A stretch of DNA of 64,000 nucleotides from Altererythrobacter sp. Root672 (GTDB lineage Bacteria > Pseudomonadota > Alphaproteobacteria > Sphingomonadales > Sphingomonadaceae). The stretch spans positions 1,550,001 through 1,614,000 of the forward strand of contig NZ_LMHH01000001.1 of assembly GCF_001427865.1 (NCBI RefSeq). The letters run 5' to 3'. Position 1 is the first letter of the stretch. Each line of letters opens with the position of its first letter. Positions 8,982 to 16,787 of this stretch are shown here, in pieces. Made by a program: the position numbers and the translations under genes. A model generated the notes under the pieces. That model was not told the DNA's origin, made no database searches, and worked only from the letters and a program-made list of their open reading frames with translations.

Positions 8982-9647
8982 ATGCCGCGCAAGATCGTCG
9001 GCGCCGCCTTCATCTCGCTCGACGGGGTCATCCAGGCCCCGGGTGGGCCGGGGGAGGATGACCAGGGAGACTTTCCCTACGGCGGCTGGCTGGAGCCTGT
9101 GGCCGACGAGGCGGTCGGGGAGCAGATCGATGGCCTGTTCGACGGGCCGTTCGACCTGCTGCTGGGGCGCCGGACTTACGACATCTTCGCCAGCTACTGG
9201 CCGTTCCAGCCGATGGATGGCCCGATCGCGGCGCTGTTCGCCAAGGTTGAGAAGTTCGTCCTGACCCGCTCGGACGCGCCGCTCGAATGGGTAGGCAGCC
9301 ATCGCCTGGCGGATATCGACGCGCTGGCTGCGCTCAAGCAGCAGGACGGGCCCGACCTGGTGATCCAGGGAAGCTCGACGCTCTATCCGCAGCTATTCCA
9401 GCGTGGGCTGATCGACAAACTGGTGCTGATGCTGGCCCCAGTCGCTGTTGGCCAAGGGAAGCGGCTGTTCGGGGAAGGCACGCCGGCTGGCACTTTCAAA
9501 CTTGTCGAACAGCGGGTGGGCTCCAAAGGGAACGTGGTGTTGACCTATGAACCCGCCGGCAAACTCGAGACAGGAACGTTCGCGACACAAGAGGTGAGCG
9601 AGCGAGAACTCGAACGCCGCGAGAAGGTGAAGGCGGGGACCTGGTGA
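8982..9647 (+). CDS. Dihydrofolate reductase/RibD C-terminal family protein
   Basis: 221 residues from ATG 8982, four bases after the previous stop. Landmarks of the RibD_C fold are FISLDGVIQAPGG, LLLGRRTYDIFASYWP, DLVIQGSSTLYPQLF and LIDKLVLMLAPVAVGQGKRLF. It is probably an NAD(P)H-dependent reductase; free-standing members are seldom true folate enzymes. The stop overlaps the next start (TGATG). The last 30 residues are charged and specific to this copy. Confidence 0.85.
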   Translation: MPRKIVGAAFISLDGVIQAPGGPGEDDQGDFPYGGWLEPVADEAVGEQIDGLFDGPFDLLLGRRTYDIFASYWPFQPMDGPIAALFAKVEKFVLTRSDAPLEWVGSHRLADIDALAALKQQDGPDLVIQGSSTLYPQLFQRGLIDKLVLMLAPVAVGQGKRLFGEGTPAGTFKLVEQRVGSKGNVVLTYEPAGKLETGTFATQEVSERELERREKVKAGTW

Positions 9648-10297
9648 TGCTCGAACTCTATGGCCACCTGTTCTCCTCCTACACCTGGAAGGCGCTGATC
9701 CCGCTCTATGCGAACGGGACCGAGTTCGAGTTCAAGGAGGTGAGCCCGGATCACCCGCGCAATGCGGCATTCGTCCGGCGCGCCCACCCGGACGGCAAGT
9801 TTCCGGTCCTGAAGGACCGCGACACGGTGATCTTCGAGGCGACTGCGATCATCGAATATCTCGCCATCCACCATCCCGGTCCGGCCCCGCTGATCCCGCA
9901 AAACCCGCGGAATGCGGTCATGGCGCGCATGCTTGACCGGCTGTTTGACAACTACGTGATGAACTCCATGCAGCAGGTGGTGTTCGCCTATCTCGCGAAC
10001 CCGGAGAACCCCGACCAGGCCCTGCTCGACAAGGGTAAGCAGGATCTGTTGCACACTTATCGCTGGATCGAGGACTGGCTGACCACGAACACGCTCCCGC
10101 CGCACGTTTCGCTGGTCACTTGCGCCGCGGCACCCTCGCTGTTCTACGCCGACTGGGTCGAACGGATACCCGAGGATTGCCCGCGCCTCGCCGCGCTGCG
10201 GGCCGAACTGCTGGCCTTGCCCCCGGTGGTGCGCTGCGTCGACGACGCCCGGCCCTATCGCGCCTTCTTCCCGCTCGGCGCGCCCGACCGCGACTGA
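9647..10297 (+). CDS. Glutathione S-transferase family protein
   Basis: 216 residues. The N-terminus MLELYGHLFSSYTWKALIPLY begins the thioredoxin fold; GKFPVLKDRDTVIFEATAIIEYLA is the GSH-binding stretch. The helical domain contains LVTCAAAPSLFYADW in place of the usual N-capping box. It starts at ATG 9647 overlapping the previous stop by one base; GTG 9644 is a possible alternative. Third GST in the region. Confidence 0.85.
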   Translation: MLELYGHLFSSYTWKALIPLYANGTEFEFKEVSPDHPRNAAFVRRAHPDGKFPVLKDRDTVIFEATAIIEYLAIHHPGPAPLIPQNPRNAVMARMLDRLFDNYVMNSMQQVVFAYLANPENPDQALLDKGKQDLLHTYRWIEDWLTTNTLPPHVSLVTCAAAPSLFYADWVERIPEDCPRLAALRAELLALPPVVRCVDDARPYRAFFPLGAPDRD

Positions 10298-10318
10298 CAC
10301 TTCACGAGAGGATCATTC

Positions 10319-10768
10319 ATGAGCGACCCCAAGGAACTGAGCATCACCCGTTACATCGAGGCCGCGCCCGAGAAGGTGTGGGACGTCATGTCCAACCGGA
10401 TCGAGGAATGGTGGTGCCCCAGGCCATGGCGCGCCGAGTTCGCCAATCTCGATCGACGCCCCGGCGGGACCTCGAACTGCACGATGTACGGCCCCGAAGG
10501 GGAGGTGCATCCGCATGACGGCATGGTGCTCGCCTGGGACGAAGGTAAGCGCTTCGCTTTCACCGACGCCATCGTCGGCGACCTTGAGCCCGCCGGGCCG
10601 TTCATGGTCGGCATCTGGTCGATCGAGCCCGAGGGCAGCGGCACTCGCTACACCGCCAAGGCAAGGCATTGGACCGAAGAGGATTCCAAGCGCCACGCCG
10701 ACATGGGTTTTGAGCCCGGCTGGGGCGCCTGCGCCGATCAGCTCAAAGAATTGTGCGAGGGGGGTTGA
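10319..10768 (+). CDS. SRPBCC/AHSA1-type ligand-binding protein
   Basis: 149 residues with the START-like fold: LSITRYIEAAPEKVWDVMSNRIEEWWCPRPW at the N-terminus and a C-terminal helix ending GWGACADQLKELCEG. Such proteins bind hydrophobic small molecules and are common next to ArsR or HxlR regulators. GAGAGGA precedes the ATG. It lies inside the 13-gene run, 21 bases after a GST gene. Confidence 0.86.
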   Translation: MSDPKELSITRYIEAAPEKVWDVMSNRIEEWWCPRPWRAEFANLDRRPGGTSNCTMYGPEGEVHPHDGMVLAWDEGKRFAFTDAIVGDLEPAGPFMVGIWSIEPEGSGTRYTAKARHWTEEDSKRHADMGFEPGWGACADQLKELCEGG

Positions 10769-10824
10769 AACGGGGATTGTTCTCCTTATGTTCCGATCCG
10801 TCCCTAGCCGATCTGGAGGTTGCG

Positions 10825-11463
10825 ATGGCCGAATATACGTTCTTCTTCAATCCGATGAGCCGGGCACAGATCGCGCGCTGGGCGCTGCATGAGGCGAATG
10901 CGGACTATGAGCCGGTACTTGTCGATTGGGACAACAAACCGCAGGCGCTGCTCAAGGCCAATCCGATGGGCAAGCTGCCCACGATCATCCACCACCACAA
11001 CGGTCACGACCATGCGGTGAGCGAGGCGGCCGCGGTGTGTCACTACCTCGCCGAAATGTCCGCGCCCGACCTCTTGCCGCGCCAGGAGGAGAAGGCCGAC
11101 TACTTCCGCTGGCTGTTCTTCGCCGCCGGGCCGGTCGAGCAATCGGTTACCGCCAAGTCCATGGGCTGGGAGGAAGGCGACAGGCAGCGCATGGTCGGCT
11201 TCGGCAGCTACGATCTGACGATGGACGCGCTCGACGGCTGGCTCTCGACGCACGACTACGTCTGCGGCAACCGCTTCACGATGGCCGATGTCTATGTCGG
11301 CAGCCAGGTCATGTGGGGTCTGCGCTTCGGCTCGATGCCCGATCGCGCAAGCTTCAAGGCCTACTGGGACCGCTGTAGCCAGCGGCCGGCGTACCAGGAA
11401 GGCTCGGCGATCGACATGGCGCTGATCGTCGAAATGCAAGGTGCCACCAAGACGGAGGCGTGA
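10825..11463 (+). CDS. Glutathione S-transferase family protein
   Basis: 212 residues from ATG 10825 with TGGAGG upstream. Thioredoxin-fold start YTFFFNPMSRAQIARWALHE, then MGKLPTIIHHHNGHDHAVSEAAAVCHYLAEM with a His-rich loop, and HDYVCGNRFTMADVYVGSQV as the N-capping box. It is 56 bases after the SRPBCC gene, the widest gap in the run, so an internal promoter is possible but none is obvious. It is followed two bases later by the second DUF899 gene. Confidence 0.87.
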   Translation: MAEYTFFFNPMSRAQIARWALHEANADYEPVLVDWDNKPQALLKANPMGKLPTIIHHHNGHDHAVSEAAAVCHYLAEMSAPDLLPRQEEKADYFRWLFFAAGPVEQSVTAKSMGWEEGDRQRMVGFGSYDLTMDALDGWLSTHDYVCGNRFTMADVYVGSQVMWGLRFGSMPDRASFKAYWDRCSQRPAYQEGSAIDMALIVEMQGATKTEA

Positions 11464-11465
11464 CG

Positions 11466-12200
11466 ATGACCGCCAATTTTCCCCGCATGACGTTCCCCAA
11501 CGAGAGCTCGGCCTACCGCGAGGCTCGCAACGCGCTGCTCGACGCCGAAATTGCGCTGCGGCGGCAGACGGAAACGGTGGCCGAGATGCGCCGTGGCTTG
11601 CCGCCGGGTGGCGAAGTGCCGGAGGACTTCGAGTTCGAACGGATCGGCGCGAACCATCGCCCGGAGAAGGTGCGCCTCTCGCAACTGTTCGGGGAGTTCC
11701 CCTCGATCATGCTCTACAGCTTCATGTTCGGGCCCGAGCGCGACACTCCCTGCCCCGGCTGCACCCATTTGCTCGACGGGATCGACGGTTCGGCCGAGCA
11801 CGTGGCGCAGCGAGCGCCGTTCTACGTGGTGTCGCGGTCTCCGATCGCCCGGCTTGAAGCCCTGGCTCATGAGCGTGGCTGGGACCATCTCGCGATGCTC
11901 TCGACCGCCGGCAACAGCTATAGCGATCACTACTACGGCAACACTTCCGCCCTCACCCCCGCCATGCGCGAACACCGCGGGTTCAAGAACGGCGAGAACT
12001 GGGACGAGCCTATGCTCAACGTGTTCCGCAAGGATGGCGACAGGGTCAGCCACTTCTGGGGCAGCGAATTGGTCTTCGCCCCCGACGAACCGGGCCAGAA
12101 CCACCGCGCGATGGATTTTGCCGATCCCGTCTGGGGCTTACTCGACACTATCCCGGAGGGACGCGGCGAGACGTTCTTCCCGAAGCTCAGCTACGCGTAG
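11466..12200 (+). CDS. DUF899 family protein, last gene of the detoxification run
   Basis: 244 residues from ATG 11466. It is a paralogue of the gene at 4243: ALLDAEIALRRQTETVAEMRRGLPPGG, IMLYSFMFGPERDTPCPGC with CPGC at 96-99, and the C-terminal LLDTIPEGRGETFFPKLSYA. An insertion with GNSYSDHYYGNTSALTPAMREHRGF distinguishes it from the first copy. Both copies keep a CxxC pair, which supports a thioredoxin-like role. A palindromic repeat follows directly. Confidence 0.85.
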   Translation: MTANFPRMTFPNESSAYREARNALLDAEIALRRQTETVAEMRRGLPPGGEVPEDFEFERIGANHRPEKVRLSQLFGEFPSIMLYSFMFGPERDTPCPGCTHLLDGIDGSAEHVAQRAPFYVVSRSPIARLEALAHERGWDHLAMLSTAGNSYSDHYYGNTSALTPAMREHRGFKNGENWDEPMLNVFRKDGDRVSHFWGSELVFAPDEPGQNHRAMDFADPVWGLLDTIPEGRGETFFPKLSYA

Positions 12201-12221
12201 CTAAGCGCTACCCCACCCCTG

Positions 12222-12293
12222 CCCGTTCGTCCTGAGCTTGTCGAAGGACGCCAACGCAGCGCTGCCGTGGTTCGACAGGCTCACCACGAACGG
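12222..12293. repeat. Dispersed palindromic repeat, inverted pair
   Basis: Two inverted copies of a 27-base unit (CGTTCGTCCTGAGCTTGTCG core): one direct at 12223-12250 and one reverse at 12267-12293, separated by 16 bases. Further copies lie at 61807-61878, 62202-62228 and 62291-62361. The pair can form a long hairpin between the convergent DUF899 and DnaJ-like genes and may work as a terminator or mRNA stabiliser. Confidence 0.8.
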
Positions 12294-12306
12294 AAACGAG
12301 GTGTAC

Positions 12307-12885
12307 TTAGGTGAAGGCAGCCGACTTGCGCAGCAGCTGATAAGCCTCGACCACCCGCTGCAACCGCGCCTCCTGGCTCCGATCCCCTCCGTTGCGGTCG
12401 GGGTGAAAGCGGCGCACGAGCGCGGAGTAGCGCTTGCGCAGCGAATGGAGATCGGTGTCCGGCCCCAGGCCCATGGCCGAAAGCGCCTCGGCCTCTTTCG
12501 CGGTGAAGCGCGCCATGGCCTGCCGCCCCGCGGCACGCTTGCGGATATCGGCCGCGCGCGCCCCGATCGCATCGAGCGGATCGTCGAAGTCGGCCCAACG
12601 CGGCACCGTGCCCGCGCCCGGCTTGAACGCCCGTGTCTCCCGCTCCCAGCCGGCTATCGGCGATTGCGCCGCCATGATCTCATCGGCAGACATGCCCTCG
12701 AACCAATCATACCCGGCGTTGAATTCGCGCACGTGCTGGAGGCAGAACCAGCGCCAATCTCCCGGTCCGTCGAAGCCAGGCGTGCGCGTCCCCGGCGCGC
12801 GGAACTCGCCTGCTTCCTGGCAATCGGGAGCGTCGCAGCCCTTGCCTTCGTTTTCGTATCGTCCATGAAATTTCTCGGGGCGCAT
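12307..12885 (-). CDS. J-domain (DnaJ-like) protein
   Basis: 192 residues. The J domain is at the C-terminus (about 132-187) with the Hsp70-stimulating motif HPD at 161-163 in RRFHPDRNGGD. The N-terminal half carries Cys17, Cys22 and Cys48 in a CDAPDC and FCLQH context that could bind a metal, and an aromatic segment GDWRWFCLQHVREFN. Length and layout fit the short DnaJ-like proteins next to bolA in alphaproteobacteria. It is divergent from bolA with 52 bases between them. Confidence 0.85.
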   Translation of the reverse strand: MRPEKFHGRYENEGKGCDAPDCQEAGEFRAPGTRTPGFDGPGDWRWFCLQHVREFNAGYDWFEGMSADEIMAAQSPIAGWERETRAFKPGAGTVPRWADFDDPLDAIGARAADIRKRAAGRQAMARFTAKEAEALSAMGLGPDTDLHSLRKRYSALVRRFHPDRNGGDRSQEARLQRVVEAYQLLRKSAAFT

Positions 12886-12937
12886 TCGGTCATTAGTGGT
12901 GATAGGGGACGCGAATGAAAAGCCCCGGATTGAACCG

Positions 12938-13216
12938 ATGAGCGGACCTCTCGCACGCGAGATCGAAATTCTCCTTCAGGAGGCCTTCCTGCCGACGCGC
13001 CTCGACGTCATCAACGACAGCGCCCGCCACCACGGCCACGCCGGCGACGACGGCAGCGGCGAATCGCACTTCACCGTGGTGATCGAAAGCGCCGCCTTCG
13101 TGGGCAAGAGCCGCGTCGATCGCCAGCGCCTGGTCAACCGCGCGCTGGGCGACATTCCCGGGAACCGGGTGCATGCGCTCGCCATTCGAGCTTTCGCCCC
13201 CAACGAAGCGGACTAG
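12938..13216 (+). CDS. BolA family protein
   Basis: 92 residues from ATG 12938 (MSGPLAREIEILL). The class II KH-like fold is recognised by ESHFTVVIESAAFVGKSRVDRQRLVNRAL and VHALAIRAFAP, with an insertion HHGHAGDDGSG in the variable loop. BolA proteins work with monothiol glutaredoxins in iron-sulfur handling. His31, His32, His34 and His44 are available as cluster ligands with a glutaredoxin. A GST gene follows by six bases. Confidence 0.88.
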   Translation: MSGPLAREIEILLQEAFLPTRLDVINDSARHHGHAGDDGSGESHFTVVIESAAFVGKSRVDRQRLVNRALGDIPGNRVHALAIRAFAPNEAD

Positions 13217-13222
13217 ACCGGC

Positions 13223-13930
13223 ATGAGCTACGACCTGTGGTACTGGCCGAACATCCAGGGCCGCGGGGAGTTTGTGCGGTTGGCGCTCGAAGGCGCAGGC
13301 ATCCCTTACAGGGACCGGGCGCGCGAGGATGGTGCCGAAGCGCTGATGCAGGACATCGCGGCACGCGGCGGTTTGGGTCCGTTCGCCCCGCCCTATCTGG
13401 TCGACGGCGACTTCGCGATCGCCCAAGTCGCGCATATACTGGCATGGTTGACCGACCGGCACGGCCTTGGAGCCGGCAACCTCGAAACCGACCTTCAGCT
13501 AATCCAGCTCCAGCTGACGGTGACCGACCTGGTCGCCGAAACGCACAACGTTCATCACCCGGTCGGCGCCGATAAATACTACCACGAGCAGAAGGCCGAG
13601 GCGCTCACGGCGGCCGCTTCGTTCCGCGCCTATCGAATGCCGAAGTACCTCGGCCATTTCGAAGCGGCACTAGAGGTCAACGAGGGACCGTTCGTGCTCG
13701 GCGCGAAGTGGAGCCCCATCGACACCTCGCTGTTCCAGCTGGTCGAAGGCCTGAGCTACGCCTTTCCCCGCCGCATGGCCGCGCTGAAGCCCCGCTACCC
13801 TCGCCTCCACGCCCTGCACGATGCGGTGGCGCAGATCGACGGCATTGCCGCCTACCTGTCATCCGACCGCCGTATCCCCTTCAACGAGGACGGCATTTTC
13901 CGTCACTATCCGGAGCTCGACGCAGAATGA
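13223..13930 (+). CDS. Glutathione S-transferase family protein (sigma/alpha-like)
   Basis: 235 residues starting MSYDLWYWPNIQGRGEFVRLALEGAGIPY, which has the Tyr-containing start of eukaryote-like sigma/alpha classes. PPYLVDGDFAIAQVAHILAWL is the GSH-binding part. The C-terminal domain includes NVHHPVGADKYYHEQK. Its stop overlaps the pirin start (ATGA), so the two genes are probably co-translated. Confidence 0.85.
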   Translation: MSYDLWYWPNIQGRGEFVRLALEGAGIPYRDRAREDGAEALMQDIAARGGLGPFAPPYLVDGDFAIAQVAHILAWLTDRHGLGAGNLETDLQLIQLQLTVTDLVAETHNVHHPVGADKYYHEQKAEALTAAASFRAYRMPKYLGHFEAALEVNEGPFVLGAKWSPIDTSLFQLVEGLSYAFPRRMAALKPRYPRLHALHDAVAQIDGIAAYLSSDRRIPFNEDGIFRHYPELDAE

Positions 13931-14811
13931 GCATTCTACAGACCGTCATCCCCGTCACCCACGACCTCGGCGGCTTCCAGGTCCGCCGCGCGGTGCCGAG
14001 CCCGAATTGCCGCATGGTCGGGCCGTTCGTGTTCGTCGACCAGTTCGGCCCGGCCAGGCTCAAGGCCGGCGAAGGCATGGACGTGCGCCCGCATCCGCAT
14101 ATCAACCTCTCCACGGTGACCTGGCTGTTCGAAGGCGCGATCGACCACCGCGACAGCCTGGGCAGCTACTCCACCATCCGCCCCGGCACGGTGAACCTGA
14201 TGACCGCCGGCAGCGGCATCGTCCATTCGGAACGCAGCCCGCAAAGCGAGCGCGACGCCGGCCCCTCGATGTACGGCATGCAGACCTGGCTCGCCCTCCC
14301 CGACGGCAAGGAAGAGATCGCCCCGGCGTTCGAAGCCGTGAGCGAACTCCCGCTGATCGAGGACACCTGCATCAAGGCCCGAGTGATCATGGGCTCGCTG
14401 TGGGGCAAACGCGCGCAGACGACCTGCTATGCCGACACGATCTACGCCGAGATCGACCTCGGCCCCGCCGGCGCGATTCCGATCGATGCCGAGGCCGACG
14501 AACGCGCAGTCATGTTGGTCGGCGGTGAGGCGAGCATCGACGGGTATCCGCTCGAACTCTACGCCCTCACCGTGCTCAAGCCGGGCGAGCCGATGACGCT
14601 CAGCTCGGCTCACGGCGGCAAAATTATGCTGCTCGGCGGCGAGGCCTTCAAGACCCACCGCTACGTCTACTGGAACTTCGTCAGCTCCAGCCGCGACCGG
14701 ATCGAGCAGGCAAAAGAGGACTGGACCTCAGGCCGCTTCCCGCTGGTGCCAGGCGACGATCACGAATTCATCCCCTTGCCTGAAAAGCCGAAGACGGTCA
14801 GCTATCCCTGA
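13927..14811 (+). CDS. Pirin family protein
   Basis: 294 residues, a two-cupin pirin. The metal site is visible in the first cupin: RPHPHINLSTVTWLFEGAIDHRDSLG, followed by GTVNLMTAGSGIVHSE. PFVFVDQFGPA is the typical N-terminal signature. Pirins bind iron and some act as quercetin dioxygenases or redox-sensing cofactors. The second cupin ends HRYVYWNFVSSS. It is coupled with the upstream GST and followed by the LtrA-like gene. Confidence 0.9.
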   Translation: MSILQTVIPVTHDLGGFQVRRAVPSPNCRMVGPFVFVDQFGPARLKAGEGMDVRPHPHINLSTVTWLFEGAIDHRDSLGSYSTIRPGTVNLMTAGSGIVHSERSPQSERDAGPSMYGMQTWLALPDGKEEIAPAFEAVSELPLIEDTCIKARVIMGSLWGKRAQTTCYADTIYAEIDLGPAGAIPIDAEADERAVMLVGGEASIDGYPLELYALTVLKPGEPMTLSSAHGGKIMLLGGEAFKTHRYVYWNFVSSSRDRIEQAKEDWTSGRFPLVPGDDHEFIPLPEKPKTVSYP

Positions 14812-14834
14812 GGCGGCCAACAGGGGAGGCTACT

Positions 14835-16064
14835 ATCAGCGAGGGTCACGGCGTTCGGGAGTCGAGCAGGCATAGGACGCTTCTGCGCGACCAGAGCGGC
14901 CACGCGCCGGTCAGCTATCTCGAACTTTTCTTCGATCTCGTCTTCGTCTTCGCGCTGACGCAGATCTCGCACCTCATCCTCGAAACGATGAGCTGGCAGG
15001 GGTTGGCCGAAGCCGCGGTCGCTTTCTCCGCCGTCTGGCTGGCATGGATCTACACCACCTGGGCCGCCAACTGGGCCGAACCCGACCGGCTGCCGGTGCG
15101 GATCATGCTGATCTGCGTAATGCTGGCGAGCCTGATCATGGCCGTCGTCCTGCCCCACGCGTTCGAGGACGGCGGGCTGGTCTTCGCATTGAGCTATGTC
15201 GCCATCCAGGTCGGCCGCACGCTGTTCATGGTCTATGTCATGCACCGTTCGGAGGGCGGCAACACCCGCAACATGCTCCGCATTGCGATCTGGTTCATGA
15301 CCTCGGCCGTGATCTGGATCGCGGGGGCCTTGCTGGCCGAAGGCTGGGACCGCCTCTGGTGGTGGCTCGCCGCGTTGGCGATCGAATATGCCGGCCCCTT
15401 CGCCCTCTTCCGCGTGCCGTTCCTCGGCCGCTCGACTCTCGAGGACTGGAGCATCTCCGGCCACCACCTGGCCGAACGCTGCGCGCTGTTCATCATAATC
15501 GCGCTCGGCGAAGGGATAGTCGTGACCGGCGGCACGTTCGCGGAGCAGGAGTTCACCGCGACCAACCTCACGGCGTTCCTGATCGCATTCTCCGGCTCGG
15601 TGCTGATGTGGTGGATCTACTTCGACACCGGCGCCCGCCGTGGCTCGGACCTGATCGAGCATCATTCGCAGCCCGGACGCGTCGCGCGTGACGCCTACAC
15701 CTACCTGCACATGCCCATCGTCATCGGCATGATCGGCGGAGCGGTGGCCGACGAGATGCTGCTGGCCCATCCCGATCACCACGCCAGCCGAGCGCTGGTC
15801 GCCTTCACGTGTGGCGGTCTGTCGCTCTACCTGTTGGGGGTCGGCCAGTTCAAAAAGGGCTCCAGCCTTCACCTGAGGTTTCCCTTGTCGCATCTCGCCG
15901 GTCTCAGCCTGTTCGGATGGCTGGCCATCTATGCATGGCTGGTCCACGTGCCCGCGCTTTTGTTCGGAAGCCTGGGAGTGGCGGTGCTGCTGCTGGTCGC
16001 GGTGTGGGAGTGGTTCTCGCTGCACGGCGGCTGGCAAGAGCGCCTCGGACGCTGGGGGAATTAA
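14835..16064 (+). CDS. LtrA-like low-temperature-requirement membrane protein, apparent ATC start
   Basis: A multi-span inner-membrane protein. The LtrA hallmark RDQSGHAPVSYLELFFDLVFVFALTQ is encoded upstream of the first ATG of this frame (14988), so that ATG cannot be the true start. Between the in-frame stop at 14781 and 14988 there is no ATG, GTG or TTG. A strong ribosome-binding site AGGGGAGG (14822-14829) is followed five bases later by ATC AGC GAG, so translation probably begins at ATC 14835, giving 409 residues, the family length. Another reading is that a G-to-C change destroyed the ATG and lowered expression. About ten hydrophobic segments are visible. Confidence 0.75.
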   Translation: MSEGHGVRESSRHRTLLRDQSGHAPVSYLELFFDLVFVFALTQISHLILETMSWQGLAEAAVAFSAVWLAWIYTTWAANWAEPDRLPVRIMLICVMLASLIMAVVLPHAFEDGGLVFALSYVAIQVGRTLFMVYVMHRSEGGNTRNMLRIAIWFMTSAVIWIAGALLAEGWDRLWWWLAALAIEYAGPFALFRVPFLGRSTLEDWSISGHHLAERCALFIIIALGEGIVVTGGTFAEQEFTATNLTAFLIAFSGSVLMWWIYFDTGARRGSDLIEHHSQPGRVARDAYTYLHMPIVIGMIGGAVADEMLLAHPDHHASRALVAFTCGGLSLYLLGVGQFKKGSSLHLRFPLSHLAGLSLFGWLAIYAWLVHVPALLFGSLGVAVLLLVAVWEWFSLHGGWQERLGRWGN

Positions 16065-16153
16065 TCGCAAGGCCTCGTTTGCGCTCGATCAAAGCGGGCT
16101 AGCCAATTCCCTGCCACCTCAAGAGCAGAACACTGCCCTGGTGGAGGATGACA

Positions 16154-16630
16154 ATGCGAGCCGCTTTCCTGACCCTTGCCCCGATCGCGCTGCTGGGAGC
16201 GTGCGGTTCGTCTGCCGATACGGCTTCGGTGCTCGAAACTGTGCGCGCAACCGAGGAAGCCCAATTCCAGGCGATTGCCGCCAAGGACTTGCGCGGCGCC
16301 ACCCGCAATTACGAAGACCAGGCGATCCTTGTCGCCCACGGCCGCGCGCCTACCGTCGGGGCAGCGGCGATCGGGACTTCCTACGAGAGCCTGCTGGCCG
16401 ATCCCAACCTCAAGATCGAAATCACGCCGGGCAAGGCCTGGGCAGCTTCGAGCGGCGACCTGGTGGTCACCACCCACACGGCGCGTGTGACGACCACTGA
16501 CCCCGCGACCGGCAAACCGGCTACATCCGCGACTACCAACCAGACGGTGTGGCGCAGGGACGCGGGCGATCCGTGGAAGATCGCCGCCGACTACCAGATG
16601 CCGGTTACAGAAGCTGACGAGGCGGCCTGA
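16154..16630 (+). CDS. Secreted lipoprotein, DUF4440/NTF2-like
   Basis: 158 residues. The start at 16154 is chosen because GGAGG lies six bases upstream; it directly abuts the alternative ATG at 16148. The N-terminus MRAAFLTLAPIALLGACGSS has a lipobox LGAC, so it should be lipidated at the Cys. The mature part, with AQFQAIAAKDLRGATRNYEDQAILVAHG and QTVWRRDAGDPWKIAADYQMP, has the SnoaL/DUF4440 pattern. No catalytic function can be assigned. Confidence 0.75.
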   Translation: MRAAFLTLAPIALLGACGSSADTASVLETVRATEEAQFQAIAAKDLRGATRNYEDQAILVAHGRAPTVGAAAIGTSYESLLADPNLKIEITPGKAWAASSGDLVVTTHTARVTTTDPATGKPATSATTNQTVWRRDAGDPWKIAADYQMPVTEADEAA

Positions 16631-16636
16631 CGCTAG

Positions 16637-16783
16637 GTCCTCCTCGGAACGGGGAGGGGGACCGCCGACGAAGTCGGGGGTGGAGGGGCACGCGCGAGTA
16701 TTCCTGACTTTGCGGTGTTGAGTAGATCGAGGGTGCCCCTCCACCATCCTTCGGATGGTTCCCCTCCCCGTCCCGGGGAGGAC
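16637..16783. repeat. Imperfect inverted-repeat element of about 147 bases
   Basis: The left arm, from GTCCTCCTCGG at 16637 to about 16662, matches the reverse complement of the right arm (16758-16783, ending GGGGAGGAC) with few differences. An inner pair, GTGGAGGGGCA at 16680-16690 and TGCCCCTCCAC at 16734-16744, pairs perfectly. The whole can fold into one long two-armed structure between convergent genes. It may be a MITE-like or intergenic palindromic element; no other copy is in this window. Confidence 0.65.
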
Positions 16784-16787
16784 TACG

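Noticed and set aside
14988-16064. ATG 14988 as the start of the LtrA-like gene.
   Set aside because: It would cut off the conserved SYLELFFDLVFVFA motif and has no ribosome-binding site.
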